64,000 nt of DNA from Bacteroidetes bacterium ADurb.Bin008 (GTDB lineage: Bacteria; Bacteroidota; Bacteroidia; Bacteroidales; Tenuifilaceae), in NCBI GenBank assembly GCA_002071445.1, contig MWFE01000060.1, forward strand, positions 1-64,000. Direction: 5' to 3'. Under the pieces are notes generated by a model. The model was not told the DNA's origin. It saw nothing but the letters and a program-made list of their open reading frames with translations, and did no database searches. Position 1 is the first letter of the stretch, and each line of letters opens with the position of its first letter. Shown here one piece after another: positions 9,809-20,572 of this stretch. The position numbers were made by a program, and so were the translations under genes.

Positions 9809-9873
9809 TCTTTACATATTCACTATCCTAACCAGTATATCAACTCTTTATTACTACTAAACATAATGCAATT

Positions 9874-11130
9874 ATGATATCATTATATTTCCTTTTTATT
9901 GCAATCATCACTACCATTTTCCTGGTGGATATTACGCTTGATTTGTTGAATATGAGCCATAGGGGAAAAGATATTCCGCAACAACTCAGCGATGTATATT
10001 CGCCCGAAAAGTACTATTTACAACAACAATATGAGGTTGATAACGCTCGATTTGCACTTTTTCACAAGAGCTTAATGTTCGCTGTACTGTTGGTTTTTTT
10101 CATTGCTGGCGGCTTTGGCAGGCTACATCAATGGCTTAGTGGTTTCTTTCTCAATCCTTTAATCACCGCCCTGGTTTATTTTGCCATAATTGGCCTTGCT
10201 TCAGGTATTATTTCCTTGCCTTTTTCCATTTGGAACACTTTTGTTATTGAAGAGAAGTATGGTTTCAATAAATCAACTGTAAAGCTATTCATTATCGATC
10301 TGATTAAATCCTCCCTGATTACTCTTATCATTGGGGGAGGTCTTCTTACCCTTCTTGCCTGTTTATTCTATAGAACGGGAGATTGGTTCTGGATTCTGGG
10401 GCTGGCAGTCATGGTTGTTTTCTCTCTGTTGGCCAATGCACTCTACTCAAGAGTAATAGTTCCGCTATTCAATAAACAGGAACCCCTTGAAGATGGTGCT
10501 TTGTTGGAAGCCATAAAGAAGTTTGGAAATCTGGCAGGATTCCCTGTTGATAAGGTTTACGTGATTGATGGATCAAAAAGGTCAACCAAAGCCAATGCAT
10601 ATTTTGCAGGATATGGTAAAAACAGGAGAGTTGTGCTATACGATACGCTCATAGAAAAAATGAGCGAACCTGAAATTGTGGCTGTGCTGGCACACGAGAT
10701 AGGCCATTACCGAAAAGGGCATATATGGATAAACATGTTTACAGGTATTTTACAGGCAGCCATTTTCTTGTATCTTTTCAGCGTACTCTCGGCCAGTACA
10801 GAGGTTTTGTTAGCATTGGGATATTCCGGGAATGAGCATCCGGTATTCCATTTAGCCCTCATTGGATTCGCTTTGCTTTTTAGCCCGGCTGAAAGAATTT
10901 TAGGCTTACTCACCCATGGGATGAGCCGTATGATGGAGTATCGGGCTGATGCCTTTGCATCTAGCCACGATATGGGGGAGGAGCTAATAACCGGATTGAA
11001 GAAATTAACAGCCGAAAACCTATCCAATCTTACGCCACACCCCTTATATGTTTTTGTAAACTATTCACACCCAACTCTTTTGCAACGTATCAACCGGATA
11101 AAAGGCATTGACAAGAAATGTGGCGGTTAA
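9874..11130 (+). CDS. M48 family membrane metallopeptidase (Ste24/CAAX protease-like)
   Basis: A 418-residue multi-pass membrane zinc protease. Hydrophobic segments lie at about 1-18, 65-85, 95-130, 150-180 and 190-215, and again at about 290-345. The zinc site is HEIGH (H274, E275, H278), with the third ligand E355 in MEYRADAFA. Length and layout match the Ste24 branch rather than the shorter HtpX branch. Bacterial members degrade or process membrane proteins; a prenylation role should not be assumed. It lies 65 bp after the DUF6340 gene and ends just before a tRNA promoter. Confidence 0.88.
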   Translation: MISLYFLFIAIITTIFLVDITLDLLNMSHRGKDIPQQLSDVYSPEKYYLQQQYEVDNARFALFHKSLMFAVLLVFFIAGGFGRLHQWLSGFFLNPLITALVYFAIIGLASGIISLPFSIWNTFVIEEKYGFNKSTVKLFIIDLIKSSLITLIIGGGLLTLLACLFYRTGDWFWILGLAVMVVFSLLANALYSRVIVPLFNKQEPLEDGALLEAIKKFGNLAGFPVDKVYVIDGSKRSTKANAYFAGYGKNRRVVLYDTLIEKMSEPEIVAVLAHEIGHYRKGHIWINMFTGILQAAIFLYLFSVLSASTEVLLALGYSGNEHPVFHLALIGFALLFSPAERILGLLTHGMSRMMEYRADAFASSHDMGEELITGLKKLTAENLSNLTPHPLYVFVNYSHPTLLQRINRIKGIDKKCGG

Positions 11131-11133
11131 TGA

Positions 11134-11163
11134 TTGTCATATATAGGAAAAAGAGTAAATTTG
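11134..11163 (+). promoter_or_regulatory. sigma-ABfr-type promoter for tRNA-Thr
   Basis: TTG at 11134-11136 (-33) and TAAATTTG at 11156-11163 (-7, consensus TAnnTTTG) are separated by 19 bases. This is the spacing expected for the Bacteroidota primary sigma factor. Transcription would start about 7 bases before the mature tRNA. Confidence 0.6.
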
Positions 11164-11176
11164 TGGCCTCAAAAAA

Positions 11177-11249
11177 GCCTCTTTAGCTCAGCTGGTAGAG
11201 CAGCTCATTCGTAATGAGCAGGTCGTGGGTTCGAGTCCCATGAGAGGCT
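11177..11249 (+). tRNA. tRNA-Thr (anticodon CGT)
   Basis: 73 nt fold into a full cloverleaf: acceptor GCCTCTT/GAGAGGC, a D-arm with AGCTGGTAGA, and anticodon stem GCTCA/TGAGC around loop TTCGTAA. The T-arm is GTGGG-TTCGAGT-CCCAT. The anticodon CGT reads ACG threonine codons. The discriminator is T and no CCA is encoded. Confidence 0.95.
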
Positions 11250-11333
11250 CTAATTTCACAGTAACACAATTCATTGCTACCCCATACATCGGGGCTCATT
11301 GCAATGAATTTTTTGAATTCAAATCATTTTTTC

Positions 11334-12593
11334 ATGAACGCTGCCATTTTAACTATAGGCCAGGAAATTCTCATTGGCCAAATAGTGGATACTAACTCGG
11401 CGTGGATTGCATCCCAACTTAACCTTATAGGTATAAATGTATCGCGCATTGCTTCAATTCCTGACGTCGAGAGCGACATTATCCATACTCTCAAACAATT
11501 AACTGAAAAATTTGACCTGGTTATTACTACCGGGGGGTTGGGACCCACAAGTGATGATATAACCAAGCTGTCGTTCTGTAAATTTTTTGGATGTAAGCTG
11601 GTAACCCACCACGAATCGTTAACGCAAATAGAACATCTTTTTAAAAGCAGGGGCTTGCCTTTAACGGATCTAAATATTCAGCAGGCACTGGTCCCCGAAT
11701 GCTGTGAACCACTCCTCAACAGGCAGGGAACCGCTCCGGGAATGTGGTTTAAACATAACGATTGCATTGTCGTTTCGTTACCGGGGGTGCCATTCGAAAT
11801 GATTGGGTTAATGCAGGAATTCGTACTGCCGAGATTGTCGCAATTAAATGTTACACAGGTTATTATTCACAAAACGTTGCACACCTTCGGATTGCCGGAA
11901 TCATTTCTTGCCGAAAGGCTGGCCGAATGGGAGCGGGGGCTCCCAAAGGGTATTAGCCTGGCATACCTTCCAAGTCCTGTTTCAATTAGATTAAGACTCA
12001 CATCTATAGGGGATAACAGGGGACAAGTTGAAGAATCAATTGATGATCAGGTGGAAAGACTCAAGGCCGTAATCCCTGAATATCTTTTTGGGTATAATGA
12101 AAACGACACCATGGCTTCGGTGGTAGGCGATATGTTGAGAAAAACTAACGCAACGTTGTCTGTAGCAGAGAGTTGTACTGGTGGTATGGTATCACAGCTA
12201 ATAACTTCTATGCCCGGCTCATCCGACTATTTCAATGGGAGTGTTGTGGCATACGCCAACAGGGTTAAAAAGGAAGTTTTAGGGGTTGATAAGAATCTTA
12301 TTGAAAAATACGGAGCTGTTAGCCAAGAGGTTGTAGAAGCCATGGCATTGGGGGTAAAAAGAGCTATGCACTCCGACTACGCCATTGCAACATCGGGTGT
12401 TGCCGGACCCGGTGGTGGAACCCTGCAGAAGCCGGTGGGGACCCTATGGATTGCCATTTCTTCGCCAACTCTGACGATGAGTAAACTATTCAAGCTGGGG
12501 GGCGATAGGGAAAGAATTATCCTCAGGGGTGCTGTTACGGCGCTAAATATGCTAAGATTGCGAATGGTAGAAGAGAACGTTAAATCTTTTTAA
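11334..12593 (+). CDS. cinA: CinA-like protein, nicotinamide-nucleotide amidase
   Basis: About 419 residues. The N-terminal half is a MoCF/COG1058 domain starting AILTIGQEILIGQIVDTNSAW, with TGGLGPTSDD. The C-terminal half is a CinA amidase domain with AESCTGG and GVAGPGGG motifs. The C-terminal domain deamidates nicotinamide mononucleotide in pyridine nucleotide salvage; the N-terminal domain of related proteins is an ADP-ribose pyrophosphatase. I chose ATG 11334 because family members begin only a few residues before the TIGxE motif; upstream in-frame ATGs at 11274 and 11304 would add an atypical extension. It may be read through from the tRNA. Confidence 0.93.
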   Translation: MNAAILTIGQEILIGQIVDTNSAWIASQLNLIGINVSRIASIPDVESDIIHTLKQLTEKFDLVITTGGLGPTSDDITKLSFCKFFGCKLVTHHESLTQIEHLFKSRGLPLTDLNIQQALVPECCEPLLNRQGTAPGMWFKHNDCIVVSLPGVPFEMIGLMQEFVLPRLSQLNVTQVIIHKTLHTFGLPESFLAERLAEWERGLPKGISLAYLPSPVSIRLRLTSIGDNRGQVEESIDDQVERLKAVIPEYLFGYNENDTMASVVGDMLRKTNATLSVAESCTGGMVSQLITSMPGSSDYFNGSVVAYANRVKKEVLGVDKNLIEKYGAVSQEVVEAMALGVKRAMHSDYAIATSGVAGPGGGTLQKPVGTLWIAISSPTLTMSKLFKLGGDRERIILRGAVTALNMLRLRMVEENVKSF

Positions 12594-12626
12594 TGCTTTA
12601 TTAAGTCATTGTATTGGACAAATGAT

Positions 12627-12634
12627 TAACTTTG
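12627..12634 (+). promoter_or_regulatory. candidate -7 element before the TPR/SpoIIE gene
   Basis: TAACTTTG matches TAnnTTTG and lies 28 bp before the start codon. A TTG at 12609-12611 is closer than the usual 19-20 bp, so the -33 partner is doubtful. Confidence 0.4.
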
Positions 12635-12661
12635 GAATATTGCAAAATGTAAAAAAGTAAA

Positions 12662-15181
12662 ATGTCCATACGTAAAGCATACGTTTTCAGCCTTTTTTTC
12701 TTGCTAATCTCTGTTTTCAACGCATTTGCTGTTGAGAAAGACCCTCTTATTGTTGAATTTGAAAAGGCCAAAAGCGATACTGCGCGTGTTAAGCTGTGCT
12801 TTTTGCTTTCCAAAAATCTCGAATCGTCCAATCCCGATTCTGCTTTCTACTGGTTAAATCGAGGCCTTTCCATTTCGAAGAACTGCACAAATTCCCTTAA
12901 TGATACCACGCTTTGTTACTACCATGGCGTAATAATTTCATCCATAGGCAGACTTAACGCCATCCTTAGCAAAGACTTAGACTTGGCAAAAGAGCAAATG
13001 TCGGAAGGGATTGGAATATTCAACAGGCTCATAGAAATACGAGCGGGTAGATGGATTGAAACAAAATCGTTTAAAGGATTAGCACTGAGTTACGGTGTTC
13101 TTGGCCGAATTGCCTATAACAGGGGCGAATTAGCCAATGCCATTCAGCTTTACACGCAAACTCTCGCACTACTCGAACAGCTGGGCGATGAAAACGGGCT
13201 ATCGATGATGTATAACAATCTGGGGGTCATGCATAGGCTCCAATCAAACTACGCACAGTCGCTTATATACTATCAGAAAGCCTACGAATTTTTTGAAAAA
13301 AACAATGACAGCTTAAGTATAGCATCGGTACTGCTTAACATGGGGTCTATCAGTCAGGATATAGGAGCTTACGATAAATCGCTGGAAAGCTATCATAAAG
13401 CGCTTGATATCTTCAAAGCGAGTGATCAAAAGAAAAACATTGCTTCTGCTCTTATCAACATTGGAGACGTTCTGGTTAGCGAAAAAAACACGGCAGCAGG
13501 CATCGAATACTTTAGGCAAGCGCTGATTCAATACAAAATTCTCGATGATCAGAAGGGTATTGCCGATGTGTACCACAGCCTTGGCTGTTGTTTCAAAGAT
13601 TTAAATGCACTTGACAGCGCATTTTACTATTTAAACCGCTCGAAGAAAGTAAACGAGGTTATCAACAACAAGATAGGATTGGCCAATAACTACCATATTC
13701 TGGGAGAAATATACTATGGTGAGAATAAGTTGGAGTCTGCATTAAGAAATTTTAAAGTAGCATTGGAGATTGCTGAGAAAATAGGTATAAGCAAGGCTAA
13801 CTCCATGCTGTTCATTGCAAAAGTACATTGCAGGCAAGGCAACTACGAACAAGCCTTACAGTGGACTGAGGATGCCCTTGGGGAATCGAAAAAGAATGGC
13901 CTCATTACATTGCAGAAAGATGCATACGAAGCATTAGCTACTATATACGAGTCTATTGGCAATTATAGCTTAGCCTATATTAATTTTAAACACTATTTCG
14001 ATATTTACGATAGCGTTCTTTCACGCGACCGTTCCCATAAATTTGCTGAACTGGAAACCTTGTACCAGTTGGAACAGAAAGAAAAGGCCATTAAGCACCT
14101 GGAACAGGAAAAGGCTATTAAGGATTTTGAACTCAAACAGGCTGAGAATGTAATCTATTGGCAAAGAGTACGCTCATATTTTTCTCTTGGAGTGATGCTT
14201 TTATTGGTAATCATTCTTTTCTTGGTTTATAGCCAATTTAAAACTAAACGTTCTGCCAACAAATCGCTTAAACAGCAATTCCTGGAAATTCAGGAAAAGA
14301 ACGAAGAGATAACCGTTCAGAAAGAAAAGATTGAATTTCAGAATAAAGAGATGAGTAAGCAGCAAGAGTTGCTGAAAGAAAAAAGCGAGCAGTTGGAGCG
14401 ATTCAACTGGGTGTTAATGGACAGTATTGATTACGCTTCTAATATCCAAACAGCATTATTGCCTTCTGATACTTCCTTTGACAAGTTCTTTGAAGATCAT
14501 TTTACCGTATTCTTTCCTAAGGATGTGGTTAGTGGGGATTTCTACTGGGCTTATTCCAAGGATAATAGCATTATTATTGCCGTTGCCGACTGTACAGGGC
14601 ATGGGGTTCCCGGAGGTTTTATGAGCATGTTGGGTATTTCAACACTGAATGATCTAATCAGTAGAGGCATTACAGATCCTGCTGAAATTATCAATAGCCT
14701 GAGGGAGATTATTATCGACTCCTTTAAACAAACCGGGAAGATTGGCGAGCAGCAGGATGGCATGGACATATCCATTGTCAGATACTCAAAAGGGATGGAC
14801 TACATCGAATTTGCAGGGGCAAACCATAGCCTGTTGCTTGTAAAAAGTAATAATGCCAGAGATGGTTTGGAAATGATTGAATATAAGGGAGAAAAAATGT
14901 CGGCCTCTTACCATCCAAGGATGAAACCATTCACTTCGCAACGTATTGAAGTGGGTTCAAATGACCAATTTTACCTGTTCACCGATGGCTTCTACCACCA
15001 GCTCGGAGGTCATATGTATACCCAAAAATTTGGGAAAGAGAACTTTAAAAAACTAATCCTCGATAACGCCAGGAATGAAATGGAATCCCAGAAAAGCATC
15101 ATTGAGGATACCTTTTTCCGATGGGTTTCCATGGAAAGCGATCAGTTAGACGACATTACCATAATGGGATTTAAAATATAG
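12662..15181 (+). CDS. TPR sensor with SpoIIE/PP2C-type phosphatase output
   Basis: 839 residues. A signal-like segment (about 5-23) is followed by a periplasmic TPR array of roughly seven units (about 95-440), for example MYNNLGVMHRLQSNYAQSLIYYQKAYEFF. A membrane helix lies at about 500-520 (LGVMLLLVIILFLVYSQF), followed by a basic coiled coil (about 525-585). The cytoplasmic PP2C-like domain (about 590-839) shows VSGDFYWAY, VADCTGHGVPGGFMS and a late LDDITI motif, which hold the metal-binding aspartates. The layout implies protein-protein sensing outside the membrane coupled to Ser/Thr phosphatase activity inside. Targets, such as anti-sigma-antagonist-type regulators, are not visible nearby. 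Confidence 0.9.
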   Translation: MSIRKAYVFSLFFLLISVFNAFAVEKDPLIVEFEKAKSDTARVKLCFLLSKNLESSNPDSAFYWLNRGLSISKNCTNSLNDTTLCYYHGVIISSIGRLNAILSKDLDLAKEQMSEGIGIFNRLIEIRAGRWIETKSFKGLALSYGVLGRIAYNRGELANAIQLYTQTLALLEQLGDENGLSMMYNNLGVMHRLQSNYAQSLIYYQKAYEFFEKNNDSLSIASVLLNMGSISQDIGAYDKSLESYHKALDIFKASDQKKNIASALINIGDVLVSEKNTAAGIEYFRQALIQYKILDDQKGIADVYHSLGCCFKDLNALDSAFYYLNRSKKVNEVINNKIGLANNYHILGEIYYGENKLESALRNFKVALEIAEKIGISKANSMLFIAKVHCRQGNYEQALQWTEDALGESKKNGLITLQKDAYEALATIYESIGNYSLAYINFKHYFDIYDSVLSRDRSHKFAELETLYQLEQKEKAIKHLEQEKAIKDFELKQAENVIYWQRVRSYFSLGVMLLLVIILFLVYSQFKTKRSANKSLKQQFLEIQEKNEEITVQKEKIEFQNKEMSKQQELLKEKSEQLERFNWVLMDSIDYASNIQTALLPSDTSFDKFFEDHFTVFFPKDVVSGDFYWAYSKDNSIIIAVADCTGHGVPGGFMSMLGISTLNDLISRGITDPAEIINSLREIIIDSFKQTGKIGEQQDGMDISIVRYSKGMDYIEFAGANHSLLLVKSNNARDGLEMIEYKGEKMSASYHPRMKPFTSQRIEVGSNDQFYLFTDGFYHQLGGHMYTQKFGKENFKKLILDNARNEMESQKSIIEDTFFRWVSMESDQLDDITIMGFKI

Positions 15182-15202
15182 GGCAGGTATCAACCCGTAT
15201 CG

Positions 15203-17728
15203 CTATTTTCCCTTCTTAGGATGTGCCTTGGCAGATGGTTTGACTATGTCAATTTTTATTTCCTCTTTCTCCTTATCCAGACCGACAAGAATGGTGTCGC
15301 CCACCTGAATCTCACTTTTAATAATAACTTCGGCCATTTCATCCTCAAGGTACTTCTGTATGGCTCTTTTCAATGGGCGGGCACCATACTGAACATCATA
15401 CCCTTTCTCTGCAACGAAATCTTTGGCTTCAGAGGTTAGCTCAATGGTGTAACCCAGGTTGGTTACTCTATCAAATAACCCTCTCAGCTCTATGTCGATA
15501 ATTTTATGTATGTGCTCCTTGGTCAAAGCGTTGAACATGATGACATCGTCAATCCTATTCAGGAATTCGGGGGCAAAAGCCTTTTTCAACGCTTTTTGAA
15601 TAATGCTTTTCGAGTATTCGTTGGAGGCACTTTGGCTCGATTCTGCTTTAAATCCCACACCACGCCCAAAGTCCTTAAGCTCCCTGGAACCAATATTCGA
15701 GGTCATGATCACAATGGTATTCTTGAAATCAACCTTTCGGCCCAAGCTGTCGGTTAGCATACCCTCGTCCAGCACTTGCAATAGGATATGGAATACGTCC
15801 GGGTGCGCTTTTTCAACCTCGTCAAGGAGTACGATAGAGTAAGGTTTGCGCCTCACCTTTTCGGTCAGTTGTCCCCCTTCTTCGTACCCAATGTAGCCCG
15901 GAGGTGCACCAACAAGCCTGGATACAGAGAATTTCTCCATGTACTCACTCATATCAATCCGGATGAGGTTGTCGGTGGAATCGAAAAGGTACTTGGCAAG
16001 TACTTTGGCCAGCTGGGTTTTACCAACACCGGTGGGACCAAGGAATACAAAGGTCCCTATGGGTTTATTGGGATCTTTCAATCCGGCCCTGTTCCTTTGT
16101 ATTGATTTAACAATTTTATCAATGGCTTCATCCTGCCCGATAACAGTTCCTTTCAGCTCTTCGCCCATTTTTAGCAGGCGGGTTCCCTCAGTTTGCGCTA
16201 TGCGCTGCACCGGCACGCCGGTCATCATGGCAACCACTTCGGCCACCTTTTCCTCATCAACAATTTCGCGATGCTTAATCAGCTCTCTTTCCCACTTCTG
16301 CTGCTCGTTTTCCAACTGCTCAATGAACTGTTTCTCCCGATCTCTAAAACTAGCAGCAGATTCAAAGTCCTGGTTCTTAACGGCTTTCAATTTTTCCATT
16401 TTTGCCTCTTCAATCTGCTTCTCCAGGAGCAGGATTTTTTCGGGGACTTTAATATTTGAAATATGAACTCTGGAACCCGACTCATCAAGAGCATCAATCG
16501 CCTTATCGGGTAGGTGACGATCGGAAATGTAACGCATGGTGAGTCTGACACACGATTCAATGGCCTCGGGTGTATAGGTTACGTTGTGGTGATCCTCGTA
16601 ACGTTCCTTAATCTTATTGAGAATTTCAATGGTCTCCTCGGGTGAGGTGGGATCAACCATTACCTTTTGGAAACGCCTTTCCAGCGCACCATCCCTTTCT
16701 ATATGCTCTCTGTACTCGTCAAGAGTGGTAGCCCCAATGCATTGCAATTCACCGCGTGCCAGGGCAGGCTTAAGCATATTGGCAGCATCGAGAGAGCCTG
16801 TGGCGCCTCCGGCGCCAACAATGGTATGTATCTCGTCTATGAAAAGGATAACATCGTTGGTTTTCGACAGTTCATTCAGGATCGCCTTCATACGTTCTTC
16901 AAACTGGCCTCGGTACTTAGTTCCGGCAACGATGGACGCCAGGTCTAGGGTAACTACCCGTTTGTTGAACAGCACTCTGGATACCTTCCTTTTGACAATC
17001 CTTAAAGCAAGTCCCTCGGCAATGGCCGATTTTCCGACGCCCGGCTCCCCAATCAGAATGGGATTGTTCTTTTTCCGCCGGCTAAGTATTTGGGCTATCC
17101 TCTCAATCTCCCTGTCCCTGCCCACAATGGGATCCAGCCTGTTTTCCTCGGCAGCTCTCGTGAGGTCAATGCCAAAATTGTCCAGAACGGGTGTATCGCT
17201 GGCAGGCTTTCCGGGTGTTTGCTGTGGCGATCTTTGAGAACCAAAGGATTGTTCATCATCTTCGTCCGAAAAATCAGCCTTGGCTTCGGGGGTGTCAGGG
17301 TATAATTCAGACATAACCACAGTGTAATCAATATCCTTTTCCTCCAACAGCTGCGTTACAATACTTCCCTCATCCTTAAGGATAGCCAGTAGCAAATGGA
17401 TGGAGTTAATGGTATTACTTTTCAATTCACGCGCCACAAGATTAACCAGTTTCAACACCCTTACCGTCGATTTGTACAACGGAATACTATCCGAATCGGC
17501 AGCTACCGGCTCGAGTATGGGATTGCGAATCTTGGTTTCAATTGCCTCTTTAGCCTCGGCAATATTTAATCCTAACTCTCGAAGAACGTTGATAGCCAAA
17601 CCCTCGCCATCGCGTAGGATTCCGAGAAAAATATGTTCAGGCTGAATGGCATGATTACCCAGCCGGATGGCCTCCTCGCGGCTATATGAGAGAATTTCCT
17701 GAATTTTCTTTGAATACTTTGAATCCAT
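15203..17728 (-). CDS. clpC: ClpC-type AAA+ unfoldase, Clp protease ATP-binding subunit
   Basis: 841 residues from ATG 17728 (MDSKYSKKIQEILSYS), preferred over the upstream in-frame ATG at 17743. There are two Clp N repeats (about 1-145). AAA module 1 has Walker A GEPGVGKSA and VILFIDEIHT. A UVR-type helical segment follows (KNQDFESAASFRDREKQF), then AAA module 2 with GPTGVGKT and VLLDEVEKAHPDV. The protein unfolds substrates and feeds them to ClpP, and the UVR segment marks ClpC rather than ClpA or ClpB. The last residues are lysine-rich (HPKKGK). No ClpP or McsAB genes are adjacent. It is divergent from gyrA. Confidence 0.95.
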   Translation of the reverse strand: MDSKYSKKIQEILSYSREEAIRLGNHAIQPEHIFLGILRDGEGLAINVLRELGLNIAEAKEAIETKIRNPILEPVAADSDSIPLYKSTVRVLKLVNLVARELKSNTINSIHLLLAILKDEGSIVTQLLEEKDIDYTVVMSELYPDTPEAKADFSDEDDEQSFGSQRSPQQTPGKPASDTPVLDNFGIDLTRAAEENRLDPIVGRDREIERIAQILSRRKKNNPILIGEPGVGKSAIAEGLALRIVKRKVSRVLFNKRVVTLDLASIVAGTKYRGQFEERMKAILNELSKTNDVILFIDEIHTIVGAGGATGSLDAANMLKPALARGELQCIGATTLDEYREHIERDGALERRFQKVMVDPTSPEETIEILNKIKERYEDHHNVTYTPEAIESCVRLTMRYISDRHLPDKAIDALDESGSRVHISNIKVPEKILLLEKQIEEAKMEKLKAVKNQDFESAASFRDREKQFIEQLENEQQKWERELIKHREIVDEEKVAEVVAMMTGVPVQRIAQTEGTRLLKMGEELKGTVIGQDEAIDKIVKSIQRNRAGLKDPNKPIGTFVFLGPTGVGKTQLAKVLAKYLFDSTDNLIRIDMSEYMEKFSVSRLVGAPPGYIGYEEGGQLTEKVRRKPYSIVLLDEVEKAHPDVFHILLQVLDEGMLTDSLGRKVDFKNTIVIMTSNIGSRELKDFGRGVGFKAESSQSASNEYSKSIIQKALKKAFAPEFLNRIDDVIMFNALTKEHIHKIIDIELRGLFDRVTNLGYTIELTSEAKDFVAEKGYDVQYGARPLKRAIQKYLEDEMAEVIIKSEIQVGDTILVGLDKEKEEIKIDIVKPSAKAHPKKGK

Positions 17729-18018
17729 AGTAAATGCGCACAAATTATCGACACTAAATTACTACACAATAACAGAAATACCAACCTTATGTTGCTTTTT
17801 ATTGTAACTAATTTTCAAAAATGAATTTTGCTTTCCGCCATTACGCTCACAAATCCTATTGCCTGGCAACAGTAAATTCATGCTCCTGCCGGTTGAGAAT
17901 ATTTGTTAATAAATAGCCTTAACAGATGCAGTAGTATTTAGTAATAAATTGGTAAATTCGCTCGCTTAAAAGTTAGGGGATTACTATCAACAAAATTTTT
18001 GTACTATTAATTACATAG

Positions 18019-20517
18019 ATGTCAGAGCAAGAGAGAATTACACAAGTTCAGATTGAGGAGCAGATGAAGACTGCGTACATTGACTATTCCATGTCGGTTA
18101 TAGTCTCAAGGGCGCTGCCCGATGTACGCGATGGGTTGAAACCTGTGCACAGGAGGGTGTTGTTTGGCATGTCGGGGCTAGGATTGCTTCCGGGAAAACC
18201 ATACAAGAAATCGGCACGTATTGTAGGAGAGGTGCTGGGTAAGTACCATCCCCACGGTGATACTTCGGTTTACGATGCCATGGTTAGAATGGCTCAGGAT
18301 TGGTCTTTGCGATATCCACTTGTCGAGGGGCAGGGCAACTTTGGTTCGATTGACGGCGATAGCCCGGCAGCCATGCGATACACCGAGGCACGCTTGATGA
18401 GAATATCTGAAGATGTTTTAGCCGATCTCGATAAGAATACTGTTGATTTCAGGCTAAATTTCGACGATACCCTTGAGGAGCCCACGGTTTTACCTACCAG
18501 AATTCCCGTACTACTGGTCAATGGTGCTTCAGGCATCGCTGTGGGAATGGCAACCAATATCCCTCCCCACAACCTTTCCGAAGTGATTGATGCCACCTGT
18601 GCATTCATTGACAACCCAAATATAGAAGTGGATGAGCTTATCAACCATATTTCCGGACCCGACTTTCCAACCGGAGGCATTATCTTTGGTACCCAAGGGA
18701 TAAAAGAAGCATTCAGAACGGGAAGGGGTAGGGTAGTAATCCGTTCACGCACTGAGGTAGAGCAAACCGAATCGGGGAGGGCAAAAATTATCGTGTCGGA
18801 AACCCCCTACATGATAAATAAGGCCGAGATGATCAGAAAGATTGCCGACCTTATTAATGAGAAGAAAATTGAAGGTATAAGCTACATTAACGACGAATCG
18901 GACAGACACGGTACACGAATTGTTATCATTCTTAAGAAAGAAGCAGTTGCCAATGTTGTATTAAATAATCTATTTAAATTAACACCGCTTCAGTCATCAT
19001 TTCCAATTAATTCTATTGCACTTGTTGATGGCCGTCCCAAACTATTGGGATTAAAGGATATGATACGTTTGTTCGTTAAGCATCGCCATAACGTGATCAT
19101 ACGTAGAACGCAGTTTGAGTTGGAACAGGCAGAAAAGAGAGCGCATATACTGGAAGGACTTCTCATAGCCATTGACAATATCGACGAGGTAATAGACATT
19201 ATCCGCAATGCCCAAACTCCTGATGAGGCTAAGGATAAACTTATGGAAAGATTTAGCCTGAGCGAAATCCAATCCAGAGCCATTATCGATATGCGTTTGC
19301 GCAGCCTTACCGGCTTGGAAAGGGAAAAGGTGAAGGAAGAGCATGCCGAACTGTTGAAATACATCGACTACTGCAAACAGGTGCTGAGCGACGAGTCGCT
19401 ACAAATGAAAATCATTAAGGATGAGCTGATCGAAGTGAAGGCGAAATACGGGGATGCACGAAGAACGGAAATTGTTCCCAACGAGGAAGAGTTTAACCCC
19501 GAAGATTTTTATGCTGACGAGGATGTTGTTATTACCATTTCCCACTTGGGCTATATCAAGCGGACGCCGCTAACCGAGTACAGGTTGCAGGCAAGGGGAG
19601 GGGTAGGTGTCAAGGGCAGTACCACTAGGGATGAGGATTTTATTGAGCATCTCTATATTGCCTCGATGCACAACACCATGCTGTTTTTTACCGAAAACGG
19701 GAAATGCTATTGGCTTAAAGTGTACGAAATACCCGAAGGAACAAAAGGTTCGAAGGGAAGGGCCATTCAAAACCTCATTAACATCGAACCCGAGGATAAG
19801 GTAAAGGCATACATTAACGTTAAGAAGTTTAACGACCCTGATTATGTGAGCAATAATTTCATCATTCTGTGTACAAAAAAAGGTATTATCAAGAAAACTT
19901 CCCTTGAGGCGTATAGCCGACCTCGCCAGAACGGTGTCATTGCCATAACCATCAAAGATGGCGACCAGCTACTCGAGGCCAGTTTAACGGACGGGCAAAG
20001 CCATTTACTATTAGCAACCAAAGGGGGAAAGGCCATCCGTTTTCCCGAGCAACTTGTTCGTCCAATCGGCCGAACCGCTAGTGGCGTCAGAGGAATATCC
20101 ATTGGCAAGGGTGACGAAGTGATTGGCATGGTTTGTGTCAATAAGGATGAAGAAACAGAGATTCTTGTTGTTTCGGAGAAAGGATTTGGTAAACGTTCTG
20201 TGTTTGATGATTATCCGGTTACTAACAGGGGTGGGAAAGGGGTGAAAACCATTAACATCACGGAAAAGACCGGGAAGCTCATTGCTGTAAAGGGGGTTAA
20301 TGACAATGATGATCTGATGATTATTAACCGAAGCGGTATTACCATAAGGCTTTCCGTTTCGCAGATTAGATTGTCCGCAAGGGCCACGCAGGGTGTTAAA
20401 CTGATTAGCTTAAGAAACGGCGATTCTATCGCGTCAGTGGATAAGGTTGAAACCAATGAAGAAATTGACGAAAGCCAAAGTGCAGAAAATATGTTAAGCA
20501 ACGAATCAACGGAATAA
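18019..20517 (+). CDS. gyrA: DNA gyrase subunit A
   Basis: 832 residues. The catalytic tyrosine is Y121 in [10 protein letters not shown], and the gate motif [18 protein letters not shown] is present. Six C-terminal beta-pinwheel blades follow, with a GyrA box at about 538-545 ([10 protein letters not shown]), and the C-terminus is acidic. With GyrB it introduces negative supercoils. In the quinolone-resistance region ([10 protein letters not shown]) the residue equivalent to E. coli Ser83 is Thr82, while the Asp87 equivalent is retained as Asp86. The 290 bp shared with clpC must hold both promoters. Confidence 0.97.
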   Translation: MSEQERITQVQIEEQMKTAYIDYSMSVIVSRALPDVRDGLKPVHRRVLFGMSGLGLLPGKPYKKSARIVGEVLGKYHPHGDTSVYDAMVRMAQDWSLRYPLVEGQGNFGSIDGDSPAAMRYTEARLMRISEDVLADLDKNTVDFRLNFDDTLEEPTVLPTRIPVLLVNGASGIAVGMATNIPPHNLSEVIDATCAFIDNPNIEVDELINHISGPDFPTGGIIFGTQGIKEAFRTGRGRVVIRSRTEVEQTESGRAKIIVSETPYMINKAEMIRKIADLINEKKIEGISYINDESDRHGTRIVIILKKEAVANVVLNNLFKLTPLQSSFPINSIALVDGRPKLLGLKDMIRLFVKHRHNVIIRRTQFELEQAEKRAHILEGLLIAIDNIDEVIDIIRNAQTPDEAKDKLMERFSLSEIQSRAIIDMRLRSLTGLEREKVKEEHAELLKYIDYCKQVLSDESLQMKIIKDELIEVKAKYGDARRTEIVPNEEEFNPEDFYADEDVVITISHLGYIKRTPLTEYRLQARGGVGVKGSTTRDEDFIEHLYIASMHNTMLFFTENGKCYWLKVYEIPEGTKGSKGRAIQNLINIEPEDKVKAYINVKKFNDPDYVSNNFIILCTKKGIIKKTSLEAYSRPRQNGVIAITIKDGDQLLEASLTDGQSHLLLATKGGKAIRFPEQLVRPIGRTASGVRGISIGKGDEVIGMVCVNKDEETEILVVSEKGFGKRSVFDDYPVTNRGGKGVKTINITEKTGKLIAVKGVNDNDDLMIINRSGITIRLSVSQIRLSARATQGVKLISLRNGDSIASVDKVETNEEIDESQSAENMLSNESTE

Positions 20518-20572
20518 TATAATTGAAACCAATAAAATAGTTAACCCAATTGTTAAACAAATACTTAACGTA

